Assembly (NCBI RefSeq): GCF_014529535.1
Contig: NW_023503572.1
Span: 248,001 to 312,000 of the forward strand
Source: Bradysia coprophila
Taxonomy: Eukaryota; Arthropoda; Insecta; Diptera; Sciaridae
DNA: 64,000 nt
Reading direction: 5' to 3'
The notes under the pieces were generated by a model. It saw only the letters and a list, made by a program, of their open reading frames with translations, searched no databases and was not told where the DNA came from. Positions 22,901-33,100 of this stretch are shown piece after piece (within the stretch, counting starts at the first letter, position 1; each line of letters starts with the position of its first letter). The position numbers and the translations under genes are program-made.

Positions 22901-25032
22901 AAATTTGCTTTCGGGCCGCCCGAAAATGTCGGCCCGTCCGAGTTTTTATCCGGCCCGATCGGGCTTGGGCCGGACGGGCTATAAATACGTCGGGCCAGTT
23001 CGGGCCGGGCTTTAAAAATGAATTTCGGACCGGGCTTCGGGCCGGACGGGCTTCAAAAAAACATCGGCCCGCACACCTCTATGTATGACTCAACAAAACG
23101 TGTTCTTACGTTGTACATGTTGATCACATCGAGTTTTCAAAGGTTTGTATCTCGGCAGATATTACTCCGATTGAAAAACTAATTACGTTACAGGAGTCCT
23201 GAGATCACGCGCTATACACTGGCATTTTGTTTGATTGAAATCCGTTTAGTCGAAATTTAATTATTTTCATCGTAAACAAAATACAAGAGAAAGGGTTTAC
23301 ATAACAACTACACACACACACTACGCCATGAGTCGTACACGTTATGTACTTTTCGAATTGAATCACATCAGCCGAAAGAATCCAACTAGCAATTTAGCAA
23401 TTCGTACATATTCGAAGACTCACTGGGCGAATGGTTAGCACTGCTTGCTTTCACCCAAAGTTTCCGAGTTCGGTTCTCGTTGGGGTCAGGATTTTTTTCC
23501 GAGTTTCTTTCATTTAAATGCAGAGTACAACAAAACTCCCTAGGGACGGGTCGCGGTCGACGATAGATTAATGTATCATATAAAGCTTATATACAGAGTC
23601 GTTTAATGTATGACATACTCACTCCGGAACGATAAACATAAAATATCTAATTGAAGAAGTAACACAAAAATAGTCACAATCACTAGGCGAATATTTGAAC
23701 GGTTCAGATTGACCCAAAATGCAAGCAAGATATTCCTTTGATTTAACTTCACCAGTTGCCCTCTTCATCAAATAACCTAATTTATCAACAAATTTTTTTG
23801 TTTCGGGACCCATGCAACCTAAAGTCCCAAAAGCGATCGGTGTTAGTAAATAATTTTGCTTCAAAGAAATATAATGGTTATGCTTATGTCTCCTCTCTAC
23901 TCTGATTTTTCAGCAACTGAGCGTGCTTTCTTCGATGAATCTCGAATATATGAATCAGCCATAAACAGGTCATTTATAAATAATAATGGCCACAAAATCG
24001 ACCCTTGGGGCAATCCTGACGTCGGGATTGATAATGTAAGCGGATTTGGAACTTCTGAAAGGAATTTATGGTCACAAATTGAGTTCTATGATGCAAATAC
24101 ATTGAAGACCATTTAACGAGATTATCAGGTAAATAATCTAACCGATTCCAATTTGTTTAACACAGCGTGCCATAGTCGACCTTATCGAAAGGTTTCGTAA
24201 AGTCAATGTAAACCATGTCAACTTGATCATCTGACACAATGACATCCCGAGGGGGAAACTATTTGGGTAATTGATTGCACACCTTCGCAGGAATCGACGG
24301 AATATCCGTTAATTATTAGTGGTTTAAGGAAATACTAGAAATTGAAGGAATTACAAGGAATTTACTGGAAATACGAGAAATTGAACGTAAATGAAAGGAA
24401 ATACGTATAAGTATGATGAACGAAACAACTATGCGAAAAAGACCAAAAGTGATTTTTTCGAAGAATTTCTTTAATTTATTCGTCTTGCATTTACTCAAAA
24501 ACAATTGATGTGTCCTCATCTTCGATAATTTGTTGTTTTTGGAAAGCTTGAAATTCAAGCATAACAACCAGCACATCGTAGCATGATTACTAAATAGCCT
24601 CAATACAACTTAGACACATACTCCTCGGGTAATAGCGAGGTCGACTCTGCACTTTTACGACTCTATTTAAGCTTTGTTCAACCCCACCGTGAAGGCCGTA
24701 AGGAATCCATACTATGGATAGATGTTAAATCGACAGCAGCGGCAGCTTTTCACCTCTCGAGTGTAACTCTATGACTTTTCATTGTGTAGTGACCTACCTC
24801 GTTGAAATTCATCTAACAATTCAAATCCAGACAACCATCCATGAACGACGAATATTGTAGGTAAATCTGCATCGAATGCCGTTTCAGGTAGCACCATAAA
24901 ATCTCGGTATGATACATTTCGCGGATCATTCTCAAATATGCAAAAAACAATTTTGCTTTCATCAAAAGCAAAAGCGGAAGCACGATCAGCGCGATAATAG
25001 AATAGAAGTACGAAAAGGAATAACGATTTCAT
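19931..25032 (-). CDS. Pancreatic-type lipase with C-terminal extension, copy 1 (four exons)
   Basis: Exons on the minus strand are 25032-24798, 21587-21210, 21103-20863 and 20630-19931, all with GT..AG borders and phases 1, 1, 2, giving 517 residues. A signal peptide spans ~1-20. Then come the oxyanion strand FVVHGW and the nucleophile elbow GHSLGAH with S142, D172 (ALDPAG) and H233 (CSHSYA), so the triad is complete. The short segment between the two lid cysteines suggests a phospholipase A1-like or broad lipase. Exon 4 finishes the lipase fold (GIVYTPTTT) and adds ~215 residues of unknown type. A 2-bp deletion near the end changes the tail to KEVGT, against KEKLEHK in the paralogues. AATAAA is at 19823-19818. 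Introns are 3210, 106 and 232 bp, and the first is full of mobile DNA. The enzyme is probably secreted in gut or fat tissue (inference). Confidence 0.85.
22127..22490. mobile_element. Foldback MITE with 9-bp target duplication (Mutator-like)
   Basis: This is a near-perfect inverted repeat from TAGGCCTGTTCATTTTAGAG to CTCTAAAATGAACAGGCCTA with ~160-bp arms. CTGATACAC lies on both sides (22118-22126 and 22491-22499). A 9-bp duplication with long terminal inverted repeats is the hallmark of Mutator-like elements. It has no coding capacity. It sits in intron 1 of lipase copy 1. Confidence 0.85.
22555..22628 (+). other. tRNA-like sequence (SINE head or tRNA pseudogene)
   Basis: An A-box-like TAGCCGAATCGGTTAGAGCG at 22564 is followed ~40 bases later by a B-box-like AAGTTCGCTCC and then a T-rich tract. 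The arms do not pair into a full cloverleaf, so this is a tRNA-derived pol III relic rather than a functional tRNA. Confidence 0.5.
22736..23081. mobile_element. hAT-type MITE built of GGGCCGG-rich sequence, 8-bp target duplication
   Basis: Ends are TAGAGATGTGCGGGCC and GGCCCGCACACCTCTA, with TGTATGAC duplicated on both sides (22728-22735 and 23082-23089). The interior repeats CGGGCCG/GGCCGGGC motifs and is strikingly GC-rich for this window. The plus-strand open frame across it is an artefact of this composition. Confidence 0.85.
23415..23490 (+). other. tRNA-like sequence (second copy type)
   Basis: A-box-like TGGGCGAATGGTTAGCAC and B-box-like GAGTTCGGTTCTCG occur with tRNA-like spacing, followed by a T run. 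The anticodon and acceptor stems do not pair. Like the 22.56-kb sequence it is preceded by ATTCGAAG. Confidence 0.5.
23619..24235 (-). pseudogene. Retroelement relic in lipase copy 1 intron
   Basis: On the minus strand 24233-24159 reads VDMVYIDFTKPFDKVDYGTL, matching reverse transcriptase motif A (YxDFxKAFDxV) before a stop. Downstream, 23864-23619 reads LTPIAFGTLGCMGPETKKFV, like the post-RT region of many insect LINEs. The plus-strand frame at 23856-24116 contains KIDPWGNP, which could belong to another fragment. All are short and broken. Confidence 0.5.
24640..24696 (+). repeat. End fragment of the 51-kb foldback family
   Basis: GACTCTATTTAAGCTTTGTT and CAACCCCACCGTG match the right end of the foldback at 50938-52395. 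Only the terminal ~40-60 bases are present. Confidence 0.55.
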
Positions 25033-25424
25033 GTTGTTTGTTCACTTTATATTGCTTGAAATAGAAACTCAGCCGAATGTTTAAGCTAAACCACAACTAA
25101 TTCAATAATGTCCAAAATAGTGATATGTAGGCATCTTTTAAGTAAATGATCTGAATCGTTATCACAACAGAGCTGTGATGCATTATGCAACCTTTTAGAA
25201 AACACAATTTCCAGCACAAATTTGGCTCATTCACTCATAAAAACAAGTTTCAGCAAAACGAACAAAACTGAGTTGACCTTTTGCTCCGTTGTATCAACAA
25301 AATTTGTCGAAGATTTTTCTTTTTTCAGCTTTTATTATTGGAAAATGATAAAATGTAAGCGAAAATCAAAATCGATTAATCAAAAGTGTAACATTGTTGC
25401 ATCATCGGTCTACTTATAAAGTGT
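25033..25424 (-). promoter_or_regulatory. Conserved 5' flank of lipase copy 1
   Basis: About 390 bp upstream of the ATG are shared with copy 3 (42665-43059) and, split by an insertion, with copy 2. All three keep a TTTATAAG box ~370-380 bases before the ATG (here 25420-25413 on the minus strand) followed by TGATGCAACAATGTTACACT. A second TATAAAG ~20 bases before the ATG is too close to start an mRNA that includes the ATG. Promoter assignment is inference from conservation. Confidence 0.5.
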
Positions 25425-25612
25425 TTTCAATTATTTGATGGTCAATTACGAAAAACCGAAAACACTCAGCCGTTGACAGTTTTTTTTACAATCGCTCGAT
25501 TTGATTCATATTAAGAACTAGATCCTACCCGTTGGGTGGGTCAAAACCCTCGACTGTCTGAACTTCTGCCAATGCTGGGCTCGCTACGCTAACACTAAAA
25601 TTGAAAAAAAAA

Positions 25613-26597
25613 CGAGCCATCAGAACAGTCGGAGCGTTTGCTGCGACTGAGCCCCGTACAAACCCGTATATCTATTGCGTACGTGACCCTAGTGCGTATG
25701 TCGTCCTACTTTGACCGTAAGCCTATTGCGCCAGTTAATGTAGTTAAAGTAAAATTATTATGAAATGTGTACATCTTAGAAATTGCGCATAGCGCAATTA
25801 CGAAGCCCCGTACGACGTTCCTTTCAAATGAAACAAAAATTTCAAATAGCCCTAAAATTTTAATTTATTGAGTATAAATACACATAGGGCCTAGTATCGG
25901 CCTCAGTCCGAGGACCCAAATAAAAAAAAATGCAACTACATTCTATTCGGCCTTTGATTACCTTTCAAATGTAACAAAAATTACGAAAAACGGATGAAAT
26001 TTACTCGAGTTATATGTAAAATACACATAGGGCCCTAGTACCGGCCTTAGTCCAAGGACCCAATTTTTTTTTCCAACAACATTCTATTCGGTGTTCGATT
26101 ATCTTTCAAATGAAACAAAAATTACGAAAAACGGATGAAATTTACTCGAGTTGAATGTAAAATACACATAGGGCCGAGTAGCCTTTCACTTCTGAGGCCC
26201 TAACTCACGGTCCACTCACCCGATTTTTAATTTTTTTTCCTGGATTGGTATTGACAATACCTATCATTTGCCGTGTCATTCACCAAAATATAGATATCAC
26301 CAAAAGACCTTAAATCACTTAGGTGGCCCTAACTCACGAAGGGCCGACCCGAATATGCCCATCTTCGAACTTAGCCTCACATTTTCGACTATCTTTTAGG
26401 GAAAAAAAAAAATTTGAAATCGGATTTGATTTACTCAAGATATCAACGTGACGGACAGACGGACAGACAAAATTTTTATTGCAGATTCGTCATCTATGAA
26501 CATAGGCAAACACTTTGCCCTTACCGTCTGCTTCGAATTCCATCAATTACACACGGCATCGTAATCCTATAAGCCCCTTTGTACTTCGTACGGGGCT
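25613..26597 (-). mobile_element. Family B element, complete reverse copy (B2)
   Basis: It runs from CGAGCCATCAGAACAGTCGG to the hairpin end GTACTTCGTACGGGGCT followed by A5. It includes ATTGCGCATAGCGCAAT (~25784-25800), the ~144-bp repeat units and GACGGACAGACGGACA. It closely resembles B1 at 10092 and B3 at 61693. Confidence 0.8.
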
Positions 26598-27041
26598 AAA
26601 AAGAAAATTCAAAAACTTATACACTTGTAGCCAAAGAGAAGTCGAATTAGTAAAATTGAGAAACGTACAGAGAGTATGCAGTCATGGGAACCTACCGGTT
26701 TTCTTAAGAAAAACGGTCAGATTGGTTAAATCCATGGAACTGACTTCTAGGTCCAGACCAGAAAGTTCTGGTTTGCCTATAAACGCTCTACTGAAAAAAC
26801 TATACCTCGGACAGTCCCTTATCCGATCTCTTCACCACGTCTCCTGTGTGTGTAGAACATATGAATGACGCTGATTGGGGGTACAACATGACTGTACTGA
26901 TAAATTTTGGTCAATTTTGACCTTTTTTTGCGTGACGGGAGGAAATGGCGTATGACATTAGTAAATTCGATAAAAGACCGTGGGAATATGCTTGCGACGT
27001 GATTACAACAAAATTCAATTTTTCTTTGTTTCTTTTTCCAC
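26598..27041. other. Intergenic, nothing recognised
   Basis: Short incidental frames only. Confidence 0.4.
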
Positions 27042-27499
27042 TTATGGTTTATCTCCGGTATCTATTTCTGCAGTTGTCACATCAGTTTCCTTGTCTATTT
27101 CAGCTTCGCTCCATCCATTGTCCCATGCGTCCGAGTCAGAGTCGCTTAAATACTCAGCTGCTACTGTCAGCGAACCGTCTGCTCTCTTAATAGATAGAGT
27201 AAACATACTGTGTATTGAAATCTCTTTTAAAATGAATTAAATTTAAATTACCTGCTGGATCTAACAAATGACATTCGGAAAAATTAGATGCGATTAGATT
27301 ATCGTCATTCTAATACAGATTGACTTTCAAAACAAGAATACTTACAAGAAATTAAATACAAATTTATCAGTGCATTGCACACATTAATTACACAAAACTT
27401 CACGAATTCACTGCCCAATGTCCAATCGAAGTGTTAGGTAATAGTAATAGCAGTCGTTTGAACTCAGCACGATGAAGGGTCGGATCAATCATCGCTGCA
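27042..27499 (-). pseudogene. Coding-like exons of an unidentified gene or gene relic
   Basis: Minus-strand segments look coding. After an acceptor-like TTGCAG, 27493 onward reads MIDPTLHRAEFKRLLLLLPN. Segment 27309-27252, bounded by TATTAG and GTAATT, reads NDDNLIASNFSECHLLDPAG. Segment 27206-27042 reads MFTLSIKRADGSLTVAAEYL and then an acidic SDSDSDAWDNGW stretch to a stop. The first junction can join in phase. The second cannot, except through an impossibly short 28-base intron, so the locus is probably broken or I have missed an exon. No family recognised. Confidence 0.3.
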
Positions 27500-27519
27500 A
27501 CACAGTTAAATATAAAAAG

Positions 27520-27830
27520 GAAAATATACATACTGAAGGTAACGCAAATCCGCAAGACCACACGGATCCAAAGTTTCGGGTGAATATAATCTTTATAATG
27601 TTGGACACAAGTCAAATTCACTTTGTTAGGTTGTAACACATGTCAACACTCAATACTAAACAACGCAGTTCCAACAACATGATCATGCCAAATGTCACGA
27701 ATGCAACATAACAAATCTTATATTCACCCGAAACTTTGGATCCGTATTTCTTGCTATTCCATGAGGGTCTGCGTTACCTGCAGTATGTATATTTACCTTG
27801 AAATATACGACATGCTTGTTCAAACGCACT
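27520..27830. repeat. Imperfect inverted repeat, ~110-bp arms
   Basis: GGATCCAAAGTTTCGGGTGA on the left (~27565) matches TCACCCGAAACTTTGGATCC on the right (~27725), with weaker pairing outward through AAATATACATACTG / AGTATGTATATTT. The two opposite open frames reading YIHPKLWIRI are the arms read twice. Confidence 0.65.
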
Positions 27831-28181
27831 GTGAGCTTCAAAAATTTTTTATTCGACCCCACGAGAGGTCGACATGAAATGTTTTTAGTGGTTTTTGTAG
27901 AGGGCGGCACCACGAGTAATAATAACATAACAAGAAAATATTTCGATGGGAAAATTTTTAATTTTATCGATCTTTCCGTTTTTTGTTTTTGCGTTTTTGA
28001 CGAAATTAATAGAGACAGGACCTGTCGTTTCCGTGTCCCAATTCTTGTTGTTTTGTGATCAGGGGACCTGACTCTCTTAACTTCGTCAAAAAAAACGTGA
28101 AATTTTGAAAAAATATGAAATTTGGTTCGAATATCCGAATCGAAACACCAGTACCTGCATTTCTTTGATTACCCTCATTAT

Positions 28182-29690
28182 TCGGAAGAAGGAACTGCGG
28201 AAGGCATGGAACAAGGCTGGTAAGAAGGGTAGGGATCAAGAGAAAAACAAGGCTTTACATAGAGCCCTTCTGAAAGACTACAATCAAGCCCAGGCTGAGC
28301 TGAGGGAGGAAGTGTAAGCGAAATTTTTTTGAAGAAGCGGATTCAATTATTGCCTATACCCGTGTCCACAAGATTTTAGCGAAAGATGGCAATTACACGG
28401 CGGATAGCAAGGATACGGTCGAGCATCTTTTAAGAGTTCACTTTCCAGGCTGCACTGGCAGCGCAATCTAATCTTTGCACCCAAACGTAAAGATTGGAAA
28501 TTTGCGGATATTTTAGCCAAGAGAGAAAAGGTAAAATTCGCGATCCACAAATTTTACTCCTTTAAGTCTTCCGGTTTTGACGAGGTTTTTCCGGCTCTGC
28601 TGAAAGAGGGTATAAACTTGTTAGCAGAGAGGCTGAGCAGCGTTTTCAAAAGCTCTATTGCGCTAAGCTACGTCCCCAGCCTTTGACAAAGGTGAAAGTT
28701 GTTTTTATTCCCAAGAATAAATTATTATTCTAGTAGAAGCTTTCATAGCGATAAGCAAGAGACTTCGTTTCTTCTAAAAGCAGTTGAACGTCTGCTGGAT
28801 TTTTACATTAGAAGCGAAGTTTTGACGAGGTTTCCGTTGCACGCAAACCAGCATGCCTATCAGATGGGTAAATCCACTGATACTACGCTGCATCCGTTGA
28901 CTCACAAGATCGAAAGCACACTGAACGGTCGTGAAATAGTTTTAGGTAGCTTCATGGACATTGTAGGTGCTTTTGATACCACGGAGTTTGAAGTCATCAC
29001 TGATGCAGTCAAGAAAAGGCAAATGGAAAGTACGGCAGTGAACTGGATAGTCAGAATGCTCAACAGTAGAACAGTCAAGGCGGTAGTCTGTGGAACAAGA
29101 TCCAGTGCAGTAGTGACTAGAGGATGTCCACAGGGAGTAATTTTATCTCCGATTTTGTGGTGAATCGTGATTGACTCACTACTGGTTAAGTTGAATGAAT
29201 CTGGTTTCTTCACCCAAGGCTACTCGGATGACGTTTCTACACTAATTCGTGAATTCTCAGTTGAAGTTGGGTATTAAGGACAGCCCAAAGTGCCTTTGTG
29301 GTCATGGTGATGAAACGAGTGCGCATATCATTTTGGAATGCATCAGATATTGTCGCATTAGAACAACGTTCCTTTGTGAACCTGAACTAACGCAACCGGA
29401 CGTGGACCTTGCAAATCTTGATCTGGAGAAATTTACAACTTTTCTTCAACGCACCAACAGACTAGGATGATTCTGCAGCTGATCTTTGAGACCAAAAACT
29501 TTTCGCTTTTATTTTATTTATTGTAACTCTTATCTGTTCTTATCCGTTGTCAATTTCGAGAAACCTGATTACTTTTGAATAAACAAAGGAATAAGCGGGT
29601 CCACTTTTGGAACAAAGGATGTTTATCCAGGCTCCTGTCAAACTGTTTTCAGTCTGACCCCACTCATCGCCTTCTTATCTATCTATCTTG
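28182..29690 (+). pseudogene. 5'-truncated, broken non-LTR retrotransposon
   Basis: It begins abruptly (KKELRKAWNKAGKKG) in DNA homologous to the lipase 3' flank, matching the stretch just upstream of RT in the element at 3-2699. RT pieces follow: FKSSGFDEVFPAL, a readable frame 28699-29163 with FMDIVGAFDTTEF (motif A) and GCPQGVILSPILW (motif B), then a stop and YSDD. Most of the 3' half is deleted, leaving CLCGHGDETSAHIILEC (Cys/His knuckle) and a stop at 29470. The 3' end is (TATC)n at ~29678. Several frame breaks make it inactive. Same clade as the first element. Confidence 0.85.
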
Positions 29691-30158
29691 ATTGCAATTT
29701 AGCCGATGAAATTGAGAGTTGCCATTGGCCTTTTAAAGATGTATTCGAAGTGTTTGGTGAAATGAGCGAATAGCGAAAAATAGGCAAATACCGGAGCGCT
29801 TACAACTAATCAATTTGAATTCGAGTCAAAATCTGCTTTTTGTTTAGGTTTTTGACAACAGCTGTGTACCCGCAGGAGAACTTTCCGAATTTGGTTCGAA
29901 TATTCGAACTGAAACACTCGTACCTGCATTTCTTTGATTACCCTCATTATTCGGTATTTACTGGTGCAAGAGCCTGATTCTCAGTCAAGGGAATGATTTG
30001 GAGTCGTATTCAAATACGTTCTATAGAAGCAATTTCTGGTAAATCTGTGTTTATTGTGAAAATAAAATTCTCGTTTCTGGATATGATTTCAGCAACTGTC
30101 ATAGAAAGCAACGTATATCTGATACATTATATACCGTTACACAAATGATTGTTGATTA

Positions 30159-33100
30159 CTACTTATGTTCCAACTTTTCCTTAACAATTTGGTTTAATGT
30201 GTTGTCCGTAGGATTTCGATCCGAATATTGACCGACAGCATTTTTAACAACGACCAGTTCTTGTTGAAGCTCTGCCATTTGACTAACAACACCAGTTTCT
30301 TCAATAGCGTGCATTCCCGCCATCCTAACATCGGCAGCATGTTGTGGTTGAAGTCCATTCTCGATTGCCTGTCTCAACTGGTCGGAATGTCGTTGCAACG
30401 GAATACCGTCATGTGGAATGTCCATAGCAATCATTTGAATTTCGTCGACGTCTGTCGCAGATTTCTGATAGTCTGCCAAATAGTAAATCATCTCCCAGAA
30501 TGAATCGGTGAACATGTCGGTGGCATCAAATGCGACAACAAACCGGAATGGTCCTGTCAATTCACTTAAACGCTGCGCAATGCGTCGCGATTCCGTTTCC
30601 CCGCAAATATGGTATTTTGGATCGGGTGTCCAGGCAGCATTGGCCGGATTTACAACGACAACCTCGTCGTTCCGATTTTCAATGATAAGATGTCCATCAT
30701 CACTTAGAAGCGAAACGAGCACCACCGCATTATTGAGATTAGCTCCAAAAACGACGGTAGTGTAGTCACCCGCCGCTTGATCTGTGCGAATTTCCTTTCT
30801 TGTTGTTGTAACATTGTCTCCAATGTCTCTTGAGGTTGTAGTAGGTGTATACACAATACCGCTATTTCTGTATGAAACACAATAAAATAGATATTGAGAA
30901 GCATATATGATAAGCAGATGGCCAACTCTCTCTAAAAAAAGCATTTTATCATTTTTTTTTCGCTCATTTGACTCTGAACAACGAATATTAGTATTTTTCC
31001 CGTACCCATGGAGTCGAATCGACGTATTACAAAGGGAGCTGAAAACGTATTAAAGCCCAGTACTTCGTGCGGGTCTAAAAGGTTTATAGAACTCGGACAT
31101 TCGACTCGTGAGTTAGAGCTCGTTCAGGAACGATTTTTTCTTCACTGAGTTTCGTTCAGTTAACGATGACAGGTGTAACTGTAACTGTGAGGTTAGATTT
31201 CTCACGATGTGTTTTGGTCGTGAAATGTTACCCAAATGTCATGAAACTTCTATGAAGTGAATTTACAATGGATGTGTTGTAGTTTGAATTTTTTTTGTTA
31301 AAAAATTGTCTGCTGATAGAAATCATTTCGGTTTCTGTGGACCATTTGATGAATCGATATGCCAGCGTCGACAGTTCAAGAACAAAGATTTTCCGATGTC
31401 GAATCGATCTGCCACCGACCTAACAGAACATTTTCATAAAAACGGATTTACATATAAACGGATGTTGTGCTAAAAGCAATCTTGTACGAGTCGGGGGTTG
31501 CAAGCAACCACAGTACAGGCACTATTTGCTATATTGTTGTCGAGAACATCAGACCGCCGAACGGTCGCTGAAAAACGAAGTGGCAAGCATCCAAGTGCAA
31601 AATGCCAGAAACGTCCATCAAATGGCAGAGAGGCTTTTGCGTGTAGAACCACCAAGTTTCATGTTGCCGGCGAATATGTTGCGTTTTTGGGAAATCTTCG
31701 ATACGCGCAATTATATGCAAACAACTATTTCTCGTCAACTATTTGGTTAAAATCAAGACCTACGATGCTGTCCAAGCTGCACTGGATTATGCACTTTAAA
31801 TGTTGCGATTTTGTCGCAAAGACAATTTGCAGCTTCGATTAATGGTTCCAGCACTATTCATACGACAGAGAAACGATCAGGAGTGTTACGATTTCATGAA
31901 ATGACACGCAACTATCGGTACAAGCGATGATTAACATTGGGATGACATGGATCAACTATTTCTCGATGTTACAGATACCGACGTTTCGGAACTGGTTGAC
32001 AGACGCTGCAGACGCTAGTCGATCTCATCCGCAAAGAAGCTATCGACAGAAACATTGTGGCGAAGCGAGATCCTTTCATCAGTAAAATCAGAACCTTTTG
32101 ATCAAAACGTTGCTCAAGCAGATGAAGCAGCTGTTCGACTTCGGCCAGACGGAGAATTAGTACATTTGACCCGGTCTCATCGATCCGAAAGACTGTTTGG
32201 ATGCTATGACAGCGTGTCGGTACAGTGAAGGAAGTGAAGATCATGCCCAGGTAGCCGCTATTAATACCTATTACTATTACTATTACGAGGCATATGAGGA
32301 GACGCCTGATGCAATTCAGATGATCAAAGAAATGGTCGAACTGGTCGATCTTAGAAAAGCGCACTGGAGATTGTGCAAATTTTTTTTTTTTTCTAAGAAA
32401 CAAAACGGTTCTGTTGTCAGTTTTTGTGGCACGTCCTTCATCGATAAATCAGTCGCTTCAATGTTTTCAGACCAGGATCCGCTGGCTACAATTTGACACC
32501 GCCATCTTAAATCTGTTTCAACCTGACCCGATCTACTGTCATTCGGAAGTGTGAGCGTAAAACTCTAGCTGTTTTGCAGTCCGGACTGCCGTAGTTGACG
32601 TAAAATGAATGAATTAAAAATTAAAATGTGTATTTCTGTAAGTGACAATACATCCTCAATCGCTTAACTGGAGTTCACGTTCCTACTTAAAATAATTACC
32701 TTTATGCATCATGATATTTTCAGAAAAGAAAACGGTGTGTGAATGTAAACATAAACAGAAAGTTAATTCGTAACTTTCACTGACGTATCCGAACGGCAAA
32801 CGTCAGACAACTGTCAGTGTAACATTAAACGAATCGCAAATGTTCACTGAGTAAAGAATTTTCCGTTCCTGCACGATCCCCTACTATCGATTCCATGAAA
32901 ACAACGCGCGAAAATTTGAAAAAGAGTCAAAACTTTAGAGTGCCGTCGCGCCACAATTCAGTAGGGTATTAGGGTATTTTGCATAAAAATCAAAATTTCA
33001 TGTCAATCTGAAATTTGTGGAACATTTGAAAGGTACGTCATTAGACACACTAGGGTCACATACGCAGTAGATATACGAGCATGTACGAGGCTTAGTCGCA

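Noticed and set aside
22741..23088. 115-codon Gly/Pro-rich open frame
   Set aside because: It lies wholly inside the GGGCCGG-rich hAT MITE and even crosses its target duplication.
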